DNA of 64,000 nt from Sphingomonadales bacterium 39-57-19. Lineage in GTDB: Bacteria > Pseudomonadota > Alphaproteobacteria > Sphingomonadales > Sphingomonadaceae. This document shows positions 18,704-27,788 of this stretch, piece by piece. Under the pieces are notes generated by a model, which ran no database searches, was not told where the DNA came from, and saw only the letters and a program-made list of their open reading frames with translations. A program made the translations under genes and the position numbers. The stretch covers positions 62,001 through 126,000 of the forward strand of contig NCJG01000005.1 of the NCBI GenBank assembly GCA_002282385.1, read 5' to 3'. The stretch's first letter is position 1. Each line of letters opens with the position of its first letter.

Positions 18704-19243
18704 ATGGATAAAGGCAAGCCACCAACAGCGCCAAAGGGCCCTAAAAAGCCGGTAACGCCCAAGACGTTTCAGCGTCCGCGCGGCGGCGAAGCTAAAGCGG
18801 TTTCCGCACTGATGCCCGAAATCGGCCGGGCGGCGTTCCGACGCTTTGGCTTTGTGCAAAGTTCGGTGGTTAGCCGCTGGGATGAAATTGTTGGCGCACG
18901 CTACGCCGCTGTGTCTGCGCCAGAGGCGATCCGTTTTCCCATTGGCAAAAAATCCGATGGCACGCTTGAGCTGACCGTTGAAGGCGCGCACGCCACGATG
19001 ATCCAGCATGTGCTTCCCGAGATTATCGACCGGGTGAACCGCTTCTTCGGCTATGGCGCGGTCGCGCGGGTTAAAGTCCGCCAAGGGCCGGTTGCAAAGC
19101 CACCCGCACGGCAACCGGTAGCGCCGCCTTCGCTAAAGCCTATACCGATGGAACTGGGCGAATCTCTGCGCGAAATTGGTGATCCTGAATTGTTTGCCGT
19201 GCTCGAAAGCCTTGCAAAAAGCCTTGCCAAAGGCAGCGAGTGA
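18704..19243 (+). CDS. DUF721/DciA-like protein
   Basis: 179 residues from ATG 18704 (GTG 18701 is also possible). Basic, Pro/Lys-rich N-terminus, then the DUF721 core: FGFVQSSVVSRWDEIVGARYAAVSAPEAIRFP and a following LELTVEGAHATMIQHVLPEIIDRVNRFFGY. The family includes DciA, which loads or activates the replicative helicase DnaB in bacteria lacking DnaC. A helicase-loading role here is inferred from family. It heads the run toward two thioredoxin-fold genes and smc. Confidence 0.82.
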   Translation: MDKGKPPTAPKGPKKPVTPKTFQRPRGGEAKAVSALMPEIGRAAFRRFGFVQSSVVSRWDEIVGARYAAVSAPEAIRFPIGKKSDGTLELTVEGAHATMIQHVLPEIIDRVNRFFGYGAVARVKVRQGPVAKPPARQPVAPPSLKPIPMELGESLREIGDPELFAVLESLAKSLAKGSE

Positions 19244-19249
19244 TTCCAG

Positions 19250-19969
19250 ATGCACGTCATGGTTTCAATGGCTAAGGCTATGTTGATGTTGCGTGCAAAA
19301 AAGTCCCTGTTTTTCATCTTGTTGGGCGCTGCGTCGCTTTCCACGACTCTGGCCGCTGCACCTGCGCCAAGCAAGTGGCTTTCCACCGTTACGATGACCG
19401 ACAAGGGGGCACATGTTTTGGGCAATCCGGCAGCCCCCAATAAGGTTGTCGAATATCTCAGCTACACATGCGGCCATTGTGCGGACTTCGAATTGAAAGA
19501 AGCCCCCGCATTCAAGGCGCAGTCGGTTGCAACGGGCAAAGCCAGCTTCGAAGTGCGAAATATGGTTTTGAACTCGGTTGACTTGACCGCCGCTATGCTT
19601 GCCCGTTGCGGTGGCAAGGGCAAATTCTTCGGTAATCAGCGGCATTTGTTCGCAACCCAGTCCATCTGGTTGGGCAAGACCAAAAATATAAGCCCTGAAA
19701 TACAGGCAAAGCTTAAATCCGCAGATTATGCTGGTTTCATGATCGGCGCGTTTGACGCACTCGGGCTTGGACCAATCATGCAACAACGCGGTATCACGCC
19801 AGCACAGGCGAAAGTCTGCCTCGCAGACAAGGCCGCACTGAAGGCGGTTATCGATATGACGGAAGCCGGAGCAGCGCTTGGCGTGCAAGGCACACCGTCA
19901 TTCATGGTCAATGGCGTCTTGCAAGACCACATCCATAATGCGGCCGAACTGAAAGCCGTATTGAAATAA
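19250..19969 (+). CDS. DsbA-like periplasmic thiol-disulfide protein
   Basis: 239 residues. After a basic N-region (KAMLMLRAKK) and hydrophobic core ending LAAAPAP there is a thioredoxin-fold domain with YTCGHC (CGHC active site, about residues 74-77), a helical insertion, and GVQGTPSFMVNG with the cis-Pro. It resembles periplasmic DsbA/Com1-type oxidases. The start could be ATG 19250, 19268 or 19286; all leave the signal intact. It starts 6 bases after the dciA-like gene and is followed 28 bases later by a second, related protein. Confidence 0.86.
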   Translation: MHVMVSMAKAMLMLRAKKSLFFILLGAASLSTTLAAAPAPSKWLSTVTMTDKGAHVLGNPAAPNKVVEYLSYTCGHCADFELKEAPAFKAQSVATGKASFEVRNMVLNSVDLTAAMLARCGGKGKFFGNQRHLFATQSIWLGKTKNISPEIQAKLKSADYAGFMIGAFDALGLGPIMQQRGITPAQAKVCLADKAALKAVIDMTEAGAALGVQGTPSFMVNGVLQDHIHNAAELKAVLK

Positions 19970-19997
19970 CTCGACATCCCAAATTGAAGGATATCCC

Positions 19998-20735
19998 ATG
20001 CGTATCAAGACACTCATTTCGACAACAGTTGCGGTTTTGGCGCTCGCAGCCTGCAGCGGCGGTGACAACGCGGGCGCGCCGAAAGGCGAACCGATCGCTA
20101 AGATAGCAGCCCCCGCCGGCACGGCATGGGTCGATGTTGTGAGCAAAACCGAATTTGGCGGCTATAAAATGGGCAATCCGGATGCGCCGTTGAAGCTGGT
20201 CGAATATGGCGCAATCAGCTGCCCCGGTTGTGCGCAATTTTCTGTGCAATCATCGGAAGAGCTGCACGAAATCGTCAACAGCGGCCGCGTGTCGATGGAG
20301 TTCCGGCCGTTTCTGATCCATGGTATTCAGGACATTCCCGGTTTCCTGCTGGCGCAATGCAGCGGTCCTGAGGCATTTTTCCCACTGACCGATCAGCTGT
20401 ATGCCGAACAGGCAAGCTGGCTGAGCAAACTGAGCACAGTGACGGAGGCAGATCAGCAAGCCATGCAGAAAATGTCGCCGGGGCAACGTGCAACCTTGTT
20501 GGGTACGAAAATGGGCCTGATTGAATTCGTAAAGTCGCGTGGCATTAGCGAAGACCAAGCTAAGGCGTGTCTGTCGGACAAAACGGCAATCGATGGCCTG
20601 ATTAAGACCACCGAGCGCGGTACAAAAGATGACGGCGTAAGTGGAACGCCATTCTTCATACTCAACGGGGCAAAGCTTGACGCCAGTTCGTGGAACCAGG
20701 TGAAGACCAAGCTGATCGAGGCTGGCGCGCGCTAA
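19998..20735 (+). CDS. DsbA-like thioredoxin-fold lipoprotein
   Basis: 245 residues with a lipoprotein signal (VLALAACSGGDN, lipobox LAAC with Cys at about residue 19). The thioredoxin domain has ISCPGCAQF (CPGC) and GVSGTPFFILNG. AAGGA precedes the ATG. It is a paralogue of the preceding gene, differing in the active-site dipeptide (PG versus GH) and in being membrane-anchored, so the two may act as a redox pair. It lies 52 bases upstream of smc. Confidence 0.88.
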   Translation: MRIKTLISTTVAVLALAACSGGDNAGAPKGEPIAKIAAPAGTAWVDVVSKTEFGGYKMGNPDAPLKLVEYGAISCPGCAQFSVQSSEELHEIVNSGRVSMEFRPFLIHGIQDIPGFLLAQCSGPEAFFPLTDQLYAEQASWLSKLSTVTEADQQAMQKMSPGQRATLLGTKMGLIEFVKSRGISEDQAKACLSDKTAIDGLIKTTERGTKDDGVSGTPFFILNGAKLDASSWNQVKTKLIEAGAR

Positions 20736-20787
20736 GCATGGCTCGGGGGGGCGCTGACATAGCCTCATTCGCGAAAGGGGCAGCCCG

Positions 20788-23700
20788 GTGCGGATAAAGA
20801 AGCTGAAACTTGTCGGCTTCAAAAGCTTTGTCGAGCCCGCCGAATTGCGGATCGAAAACGGCCTGACGGGTATCGTCGGGCCGAACGGTTGCGGCAAATC
20901 CAACCTGCTGGAAGCGATCCGTTGGGTCATGGGCGAAAGCAGCGCGAAATCGATGCGCGGCGCGGGCATGGAAGATGTGATCTTTGCCGGTACGGCATCC
21001 CGCCCGCCGCGCGACTTTGCCGAAGTAACCATCTTGGCCGAACGTACCGATGATGGCGACGCGGCAATTGACGGCGATCAGGAACTGGAAGTTACCCGGC
21101 GGATAGAACGCGGCGCCGGATCGGCCTATCGCTCGAACGGCAGGGACGTGCGCGCCAAAGATGTCGCCCTCATCTTCGCCGACGCCGCCACAGGCGCACA
21201 TTCGCCTGCGCTCGTCAGTCAGGGCCGGATTGGCGCGATCATCTCTGCAAAGCCACAGGAACGGCGGCAGATGCTGGAGGAAGCGGCTGGCATCTCCGGA
21301 CTGCACGTGCGGCGCAAAGACGCTGAACAGAAACTGCGCGCAGCAGAAAGCAACCTTGCACGGCTGGCAACGATCCTTGCCGACATGGACGCACGCGCGG
21401 GGCAATTGCGGCGGCAGGCCAAACAGGCCGAACGCTACCGCACCTTGTCAAAAGACATATTGCAGGCCGAAGCCCGGCTTATTTTCGTGCGTTGGCGCGA
21501 AGCCAAGGCTGCGGCTGATGCCGCGCGGGCTGAGGCCAATGCCGCGACTGCAGCCGTCGACAGCGCCGCCGCCACCCAGCGCGCTTTAACCGAGCGGCAA
21601 CAGGACGCCGTGACCCAATTGGCAAACGCCCGCGCCGTTGCAATGGCAGCACGCGATGCGGCGAATGACGTTTCCAACAAGCTCGTCCAACTAACGGGTG
21701 AGCAGGAACGTATATTGCAGCGGCAATCAGATTTGTCTGCGCAAGCGTCCCGCATGGCCGAAGATGGCGCGCGTGAGGGCAAGTTAACCCATGACGCCGC
21801 TGACGCGCTCGCGCATCTTCAGAGCGAGAGCGTGGCTTTATCTGAACAGATCAAGGCGCAGGAAGAAGAGCGCCCTGCCCTGTTGCGCGCGGCCGAAAAT
21901 TTCGAACGTCAGGCGCGCGAAAGCGAAATTGCCTTGGCAAAGGCCGCCGCCGAGCAAGCCAGAGCCGACGCGGAGTTACGCGTGGCCGACGCCGCCGTTG
22001 CAGCGGCACTCATGCGTGCGGAGCGGGCAGCAGGTGCCGTTGCGCGCATGGCGAGCGAGCGGGACGCCTTGGGCGATGAAGCGGCATGCGAGTCTGCCAA
22101 AAAATCGGCAGAAGCCAGCGTTGCTACCTTACAAAAGCATTTGCAGGAAAATACACAAGCCAGCGAAGCGGCAGAAACGCGCAGGACCGAATTGATCGCG
22201 GCACGCGACGGCGCGCAGGCCAGCCTTGCAAGTGCCAAAGCAGAGCTCGCGGGTTTGCTGACGGAGCAAAGAGCGCTCGAACGGTCACTTGCCAAAGGGG
22301 ACGGCGACAAGGCGATTAACCGCATAAAGGTTCGGCCGGGCTACGAACGCGCATTGGCCGCTGCGCTGGGTGATGATGCCGATGCCACTATTGGTGGGGA
22401 TGCCGGACGCCGTTGGCTGGGCGGGACGCCCGCGATGGGCGCATTGGCCGAAAATGCCCTGATCCATTATGTCGACGCACCTCAGGAACTGGCGGCACGC
22501 CTTTCCCATGTGCGGGTTGTCGAACATGACGATGGCGCAGCACTGAAACCGGGCGAGCGCATGGTGACGCTTTCCGGGCAATTGCGCCGCTGGGATGGAT
22601 TTGCCACCGACGGCGACGGCGCAACGACCGCTGAGCTGCTGGTCCGCGCAAACCGACTGGCCGAGCTAAATGCATTGATACCGCCCGCAGAAGCGGCGTT
22701 GGCTGAACAGGCCGAAGCGCTTGCGCAGATGACGGATGCTATCGGCGCCGCGCAAGATGCTGTTCGGGCGGCGGCGGCGGCGCGCGCCGAAACCGAAGGG
22801 CAATTGCGGCAGGCTCTGCGTGCAGTGGACCAGGCCGAAGATGCGCTGGCCCGGCTTAAATCTGCAAAGGCCGCGTTGCTCGAGCGTCTGGCAGCCAGCG
22901 AACAAGAGCTTGCCGAAGCAAAATCCGAACAAAGCACCGCAGAAGTCGCCCGCGACGCGTTACCAGATGGCACGCATCATTCCGACCTCGTGCAAAAGCT
23001 CGTCATCGCGAACGAAGCTGCACGCGAGCTGCTGGCGCGCAATCAGGCGGATTTGTCGTCACTTGAACAGCGCATTGCACAAATCCGTGAACGCCGTGCC
23101 GTCGCGCTTGCCGAAATCCGGGGATGGCAAGAGCGCGCTGGCGAGGCGGAGCGCCGGATCGCCGACATGAACAAGCGCAGCGCAGATATTGCTGCTGAGC
23201 AGGAAGCGATGGAAGGGCAGCCCGATATTCTCGCACGCGAGATTGCGCGCCTGCGCGAAGATAAAGAACAGCTGGCCGAAAAGCTGAATGGCCTTCAAGT
23301 CACAGAAAGTGCCTGCGAAAAAACGCTTCGGGAACTGGAAAACGAACTCGCGACCGCGGCAGAGGCGCTCTCCGTTGCCCGCGAGGCCCGCGCTGGCGCA
23401 GAAGCACGCGCGGAAAATCAGGAGCATCGCCGCGTCGAAATGGGGCGGATATCGGGCGAGCGTTTTGAATGCCCGCCGCCGGTGCTTCCCGAAAAGCTCG
23501 GGTTCGATGAACATGCAATGGAAGATGCGTCGGTGGAGTCCGCACGGCTTGACCGGCTGCAGAATGAGCGCGAGCGTATTGGGCCGGTAAATCTGATCGC
23601 TGCCGATGAACTCGCCGAGCTTGAGGCGCAACAAGGTTCCGGCGCGGCAGAAAGCGAAGAACTGACGCTCGCAATTAACCGCCTGCGGGGTTCCATCGGC

Positions 23701-24204
23701 AGCTTAAATCGAGAAGGCAGAGCGCGCTTGCTGGCGGCGTTTGAGGCAGTCGATGGACATTTCCGCCGGCTCTTCGCAACGCTGTTCAATGGCGGCCAGG
23801 CACATCTGGCATTGATCGACAGCGAAGACCCGCTTGAGGCGGGGCTTGAGATATTCGCGCAACCGCCGGGCAAAAAGCTCCAGTCGCTGACACTTTTGTC
23901 GGGCGGAGAGCAGGCACTGACGGCGGTCGCGCTCATCTTTGGATTGTTCCTCACCAACCCGGCGCCGATATGCGTTCTTGACGAAGTTGACGCCCCGCTG
24001 GACGATGCGAATATCGAACGTTTCTGCGATTTGTTGGAGGCGATGACACGCGAAACCGACACACGCTACCTAATTGTCACGCACAACGCCGTCACCATGA
24101 GCCGAATGCACCGGCTATTTGGCGTTACCATGGTCGAACAGGGCATCAGCCGGCTGGTATCGGTTGACCTTGGTGGTGCGGAACAATTACTGGCTGCGGA
24201 ATGA
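20788..24204 (+). CDS. smc: Chromosome segregation ATPase SMC
   Basis: 1138 residues from GTG 20788 with AAAGGGG upstream. Walker A GPNGCGKSN near residues 32-40, long heptad-rich coiled coils (about 170-500 and 640-960), a hinge around 505-620 (GYERALAAALGDDADATIGG), then the ABC signature LLSGGEQALTAVAL and Walker B PICVLDEVDAPLDD. SMC with ScpAB organises and separates the chromosome. Slightly shorter than the roughly 1150-1190 common for the family. It overlaps the next gene by ATGA. Confidence 0.97.
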   Translation: MRIKKLKLVGFKSFVEPAELRIENGLTGIVGPNGCGKSNLLEAIRWVMGESSAKSMRGAGMEDVIFAGTASRPPRDFAEVTILAERTDDGDAAIDGDQELEVTRRIERGAGSAYRSNGRDVRAKDVALIFADAATGAHSPALVSQGRIGAIISAKPQERRQMLEEAAGISGLHVRRKDAEQKLRAAESNLARLATILADMDARAGQLRRQAKQAERYRTLSKDILQAEARLIFVRWREAKAAADAARAEANAATAAVDSAAATQRALTERQQDAVTQLANARAVAMAARDAANDVSNKLVQLTGEQERILQRQSDLSAQASRMAEDGAREGKLTHDAADALAHLQSESVALSEQIKAQEEERPALLRAAENFERQARESEIALAKAAAEQARADAELRVADAAVAAALMRAERAAGAVARMASERDALGDEAACESAKKSAEASVATLQKHLQENTQASEAAETRRTELIAARDGAQASLASAKAELAGLLTEQRALERSLAKGDGDKAINRIKVRPGYERALAAALGDDADATIGGDAGRRWLGGTPAMGALAENALIHYVDAPQELAARLSHVRVVEHDDGAALKPGERMVTLSGQLRRWDGFATDGDGATTAELLVRANRLAELNALIPPAEAALAEQAEALAQMTDAIGAAQDAVRAAAAARAETEGQLRQALRAVDQAEDALARLKSAKAALLERLAASEQELAEAKSEQSTAEVARDALPDGTHHSDLVQKLVIANEAARELLARNQADLSSLEQRIAQIRERRAVALAEIRGWQERAGEAERRIADMNKRSADIAAEQEAMEGQPDILAREIARLREDKEQLAEKLNGLQVTESACEKTLRELENELATAAEALSVAREARAGAEARAENQEHRRVEMGRISGERFECPPPVLPEKLGFDEHAMEDASVESARLDRLQNERERIGPVNLIAADELAELEAQQGSGAAESEELTLAINRLRGSIGSLNREGRARLLAAFEAVDGHFRRLFATLFNGGQAHLALIDSEDPLEAGLEIFAQPPGKKLQSLTLLSGGEQALTAVALIFGLFLTNPAPICVLDEVDAPLDDANIERFCDLLEAMTRETDTRYLIVTHNAVTMSRMHRLFGVTMVEQGISRLVSVDLGGAEQLLAAE

Positions 24205-25070
24205 CTTTACATGGCCCCATCACAAACAGCTTTATTTCGCAGCGCCTTCGGCTGAACTACGTCGATTGGGGCAATCCCGATGCGCCACCGTTGCTTTTGG
24301 TCCATGGCGGTCGCGACCATGCGCGCAGCTGGGACTGGGTGGCCGAAGAACTGCGCCACGATTGGCACATTATCGCTCCCGACCTGCGCGGCCATGGCGA
24401 CAGCGCGTGGTCACCCGACGGCAATTACGAAATGTCTGCCTTTGTCTATGATCTGGCGCAGCTGATTCACCAACTGAACCTTGCTCCCGTCAGCATCATT
24501 GCGCACTCAATGGGCGGCAATATCGCCACGCGCTATGCTGGACTCTACCCCGAAAATGTCCGCAAAATGGTGAATATTGAGGGGCTTGGCCTCTCCCCCA
24601 AAATGCAGGCGGAACGCGACGCGATTGGCATACAAAATCGTTTTCGGCAGTGGATTGACGATAAGCGCAATGCGGCTGGCCGCACCCCGAAACGCTATCC
24701 CAATATTGAAGCTGCTTATGAACGGATGAAGGCTGAAAACAGCTATCTAACCGACGAACAGGCAAGGCATCTGACGGTGCACGGCATCAGCCGAAACGAG
24801 GATGGCAGCTGGAGCTGGAAGTTCGACAATTACCTCAACATCTGGGCAATATTCGACATGCCACGCGAAGATTTGCTCGCCATCTGGCAGTCGATCACCT
24901 GTCCGATGTTGATGATGTATGGTGCCGACAGTTGGGCGTCAAACCCCGAAAAAGATGGCCGCATCGCACATTTCCCAACGGCAAAAGTCGTCGAATATGA
25001 AAATGCGGGTCATTGGTTGCATCATGACCAGTTTGACCGCTTCATGGCCGACGTGAAGGCGTTCCTTTAA
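24201..25070 (+). CDS. Alpha/beta hydrolase
   Basis: 289 residues. Clear alpha/beta hydrolase pattern: LLLVHGGRDHARSWD (oxyanion HGG), PDLRGHGDS, nucleophile elbow IAHSMGGNIA (Ser near residue 102), late Asp in MMYGADSWAS and catalytic His in ENAGHWLHHDQF. Could be an esterase, lactonase or epoxide-hydrolase-like enzyme; substrate unknown. It starts inside the smc stop (ATGA), an arrangement that need not mean shared function, and converges with the ligase gene. Confidence 0.88.
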   Translation: MTLHGPITNSFISQRLRLNYVDWGNPDAPPLLLVHGGRDHARSWDWVAEELRHDWHIIAPDLRGHGDSAWSPDGNYEMSAFVYDLAQLIHQLNLAPVSIIAHSMGGNIATRYAGLYPENVRKMVNIEGLGLSPKMQAERDAIGIQNRFRQWIDDKRNAAGRTPKRYPNIEAAYERMKAENSYLTDEQARHLTVHGISRNEDGSWSWKFDNYLNIWAIFDMPREDLLAIWQSITCPMLMMYGADSWASNPEKDGRIAHFPTAKVVEYENAGHWLHHDQFDRFMADVKAFL

Positions 25071-26635
25071 TCGAACATGGCGCGCAAGGCGGATATGGTG
25101 TCCGCCTCTTCAGCGGGCTTGTCCCTGCGCAAACGCGAGATACGCGGGAACCGCATGGCCACGCCTGATTTGTGGCGCTTGGATTCATGTACCGCGTCAA
25201 ATGCGACCTCAAGCACCAGCGACTTTTCCACTTCGCGCACCGGACCGAAACGGGCGACGGTGTTGTTCCGGACGAAGCGGTCGAGCCATTTCAGTTCGTC
25301 GTCGCTGAACCCTGAATAGGCCTTTCCCACCGGCAACAAATTGCCATCTTCGGTCCAGCAACCAAAGGTATAATCGGAATAATATGAGGAGCGTTTCCCG
25401 CTGCCCCGCTGCGCATACATCATCACGCAGTCGGCCACGAGCGGCTCGCGTTTCCATTTGTACCACAAACCGACCTTACGCCCCGCCAGATAGAGCGAAT
25501 CGCGCCGCTTGAGCATTACGCCTTCAATCGCCGCCTCACGCGCAGCGGCACGTATCTCGGCCAGATGCTCAAAATCGCGCGCCGCGATGACCGCGGACAA
25601 ATCGAAACGCGCGGGGTTCAGATTGGCCGTGAACCGTTCAAGCCGGTCACGCCGCGCAGTCCATGGCTGACCGCGCACATCTTCCGCGCCGTCGAACAAT
25701 ATGTCGTACAGGCGGACAAACACCGGATATTCCGCCTGCATGGCTGCCGTGACATTCTTGCGGCCCAGCCGTTGCTGCAACGCATTGAAGCTGGCGGCCT
25801 CGCCGCCCTGCACGTCGCCCCGTACCAACAATTCGCCGTCGACCACGCCGACGCCATTGAACGCCGCCGCTATTTCGGGAAAGGACCCCGTCACTTCGTC
25901 ACCGCCGCGGCTGAACAAACGGGTTTCGCCGCCGGTCGACGCAATCTGGATACGGATGCCATCCCATTTCCACTCGGCGACAAATTCATCGAGATGCACG
26001 CTGCCATCCTCAAGCGGATGCGCGAGCATGAAGGGGCGGAAAAACGCGCTGTCGGCGGGATCGGGTCGTTCGGTCCGCCCTTCGCCCCATGCAAAAAGCT
26101 CGGTGTAAGGCGGACGAAGCGCGTGCCACACCTCTTCCACATCGTCGACGGACACGCCAAAGGCTTGCCCGAAAGCTGTCTTGGCAAGACGCGCAGATAT
26201 GCCAACCCGCATGCCGCCCGTTGCAAGCTTCAGCAGCGCGTAACGGCCATTGGCATCCAGCCGATCCATCAATTCCGCCAACACCGCCGGAGCGCGCGCT
26301 CGGCTGGTGCTGTTCAGCAAGTCGATGACTTCGGACACGGTGGGCGCGGCATCGCCGCCGCTCTTGTCTGGCCACATCAGCGCGACCGTTTCGGCAGTAT
26401 CGCCAACATAATCGCGGCTCATGCGAAACAGCATGGGGTCGAAACGCTCCTCTGCCATCGCGCGAATGGCCGCCGATTTCACGGTGGCAATGTTCAACGT
26501 CCCGGCAAGTGCCGCCAAAGCCCATCCGCGATCGGGGTCCGGTGTTATACGCAGATAATCGGCGATCAAGCGGATCTTCAAATCGCGCGACCGCGTGTAG
26601 ATCAAGCCATCGATGAGCGCGGCAAAAGCTTGCAT
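25067..26635 (-). CDS. ATP-dependent DNA ligase of the ligase/exonuclease locus
   Basis: 522 residues. N-terminal helical DNA-binding domain (about 1-190), then the nucleotidyl-transfer core with motif I AEWKWDGIRIQ (the adenylated Lys), VDGELLVRG, EGVMLKRRDSLYLAGRK and WYKWKREPLVADCV (motif V), and an OB-fold ending. This is the bacterial ATP-dependent ligase subfamily that travels with a metallo-beta-lactamase exonuclease, distinct from the replicative NAD ligase; a repair role is inferred. Its ATG overlaps the exonuclease stop by one base. Confidence 0.92.
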   Translation of the reverse strand: MQAFAALIDGLIYTRSRDLKIRLIADYLRITPDPDRGWALAALAGTLNIATVKSAAIRAMAEERFDPMLFRMSRDYVGDTAETVALMWPDKSGGDAAPTVSEVIDLLNSTSRARAPAVLAELMDRLDANGRYALLKLATGGMRVGISARLAKTAFGQAFGVSVDDVEEVWHALRPPYTELFAWGEGRTERPDPADSAFFRPFMLAHPLEDGSVHLDEFVAEWKWDGIRIQIASTGGETRLFSRGGDEVTGSFPEIAAAFNGVGVVDGELLVRGDVQGGEAASFNALQQRLGRKNVTAAMQAEYPVFVRLYDILFDGAEDVRGQPWTARRDRLERFTANLNPARFDLSAVIAARDFEHLAEIRAAAREAAIEGVMLKRRDSLYLAGRKVGLWYKWKREPLVADCVMMYAQRGSGKRSSYYSDYTFGCWTEDGNLLPVGKAYSGFSDDELKWLDRFVRNNTVARFGPVREVEKSLVLEVAFDAVHESKRHKSGVAMRFPRISRLRRDKPAEEADTISALRAMFD

Positions 26636-27588
26636 CAGCCTTCGTCCTCATCTTCGCGGCCAATCAGGTCCAGCGCACGGGCCTTCAACTGGTGCAGCTC
26701 ACACCACCGACCCAGCGCATCGGTGCGGCCATGGGTAATCCAGGTTTCTGATGGGCGCAGTTCAAGCAGCGTATCGGTCAATTCGTTCCAGTCGGCATGG
26801 TCCGAAATGACCAAAGGCAGTTCGACATTGCGCTGACGCGCGCGCTGCCGCACCCGCATCCACCCCGATGCCATCGCGGTTATGGGTTCCGGCAGGCGCT
26901 GTGCCCAACGGTCATTCATCGCAGACGGCGGCGCTATAACAATCGCGCCTTTCAATTCCGATTTGGCAAGGCCCGTTGCCATGATCAGTTCGCCCAGCGG
27001 CACATTGTGCGCGGCGTATAGGTCGCACATTTTCTGCATCGCGCCATGGATATAAATGGGGGCGTCATAACCCGCCCTGCGCAGCTCAGCGATGACGCGC
27101 TGCGCCTTACCCAGTGCATAAGCGCCCACAACAATGCAGCCATCAACATTGGCTTCGCGGGCGGCGAGCAATTTGGCGATCTCGTCCTCAATCGGCGGAT
27201 GCGTGAATACGGGAAGACCAAAGGTGGCTTCGGTAATCAAAACATCGCAGGCAACGGGCTCAAACGGGGTGCATGTCGGGTCAAAACGCCGCTTATAATC
27301 GCCGGTCACCACAACCCGCTCGCCAGCATGTTCAAGCAATATCTGCGCTGACCCAAGTACATGACCCGCGGGGTGAAAGCTTATCTTAACACCGCCATGT
27401 TCGAAGCCCTCGCCATAAGGCACCGGCGTGCCCATTTCGGTTCCATATCGCAGCGCCATGATCGCCAACGTTTCAGGCGTCGCCCACACCGCGCCGTGAC
27501 CACTACGTGCATGGTCCGCATGGCCATGGGTGACAAGCGCACGCGGCACAGGACGCGACGGATCAATCCACATGTCTGCAGGCTTCAC
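26635..27588 (-). CDS. Ligase-associated DNA exonuclease (metallo-beta-lactamase fold)
   Basis: At least 317 residues from GTG 27588. Metallo-beta-lactamase/beta-CASP pattern: VTHGHADHARSGH (the HxHxDH metal site), HPAGHVLGSAQI, TGDYKRRFDP, late ISDHADW and THGR. This is the ligase-associated exonuclease family. The family's conserved N-terminus is still visible upstream of the GTG, out to about 27642 (HWIEPHAHGIY just before it), but that stretch contains no ATG, GTG or TTG. AAAAGGA lies 8 bases before an ATC at 27642-27640. The real start is therefore probably upstream and non-standard, or a base has changed. Confidence 0.85.
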   Translation of the reverse strand: MKPADMWIDPSRPVPRALVTHGHADHARSGHGAVWATPETLAIMALRYGTEMGTPVPYGEGFEHGGVKISFHPAGHVLGSAQILLEHAGERVVVTGDYKRRFDPTCTPFEPVACDVLITEATFGLPVFTHPPIEDEIAKLLAAREANVDGCIVVGAYALGKAQRVIAELRRAGYDAPIYIHGAMQKMCDLYAAHNVPLGELIMATGLAKSELKGAIVIAPPSAMNDRWAQRLPEPITAMASGWMRVRQRARQRNVELPLVISDHADWNELTDTLLELRPSETWITHGRTDALGRWCELHQLKARALDLIGREDEDEG

Positions 27589-27639
27589 ATAGATGCCATG
27601 CGCGTGCGGCTCTATCCAATGTTGTGCGGCGGTTCGGGA

Positions 27640-27657
27640 GATATGAGCTGTCCTTTT
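27640..27657 (-). promoter_or_regulatory. Shine-Dalgarno site before an apparent ATC start of the exonuclease gene
   Basis: On the minus strand AAAAGGA (27657-27651) is followed after 8 bases by ATC (27642-27640), in frame with the exonuclease. Translation from here would restore the family's N-terminal WIEPxxxGIY segment. ATC is a very rare start codon, so this is tentative. Confidence 0.4.
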
Positions 27658-27788
27658 CTGGAACAGAATATGGGCAGTGGCAGGTGCGATGTAAACCGCA
27701 TGTGGCAGCGAAAGTTCACGGTCGCGGCCCGCGCACGCCGCAACTTCGTCGCGGACCTATCGCAAGCCCGCGAAACTATAGGTGCCCG

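Noticed and set aside
25565..26836. 423-residue plus-strand frame
   Set aside because: Antisense to the ATP-dependent ligase; high Arg/His/Gln content as in other shadow frames.
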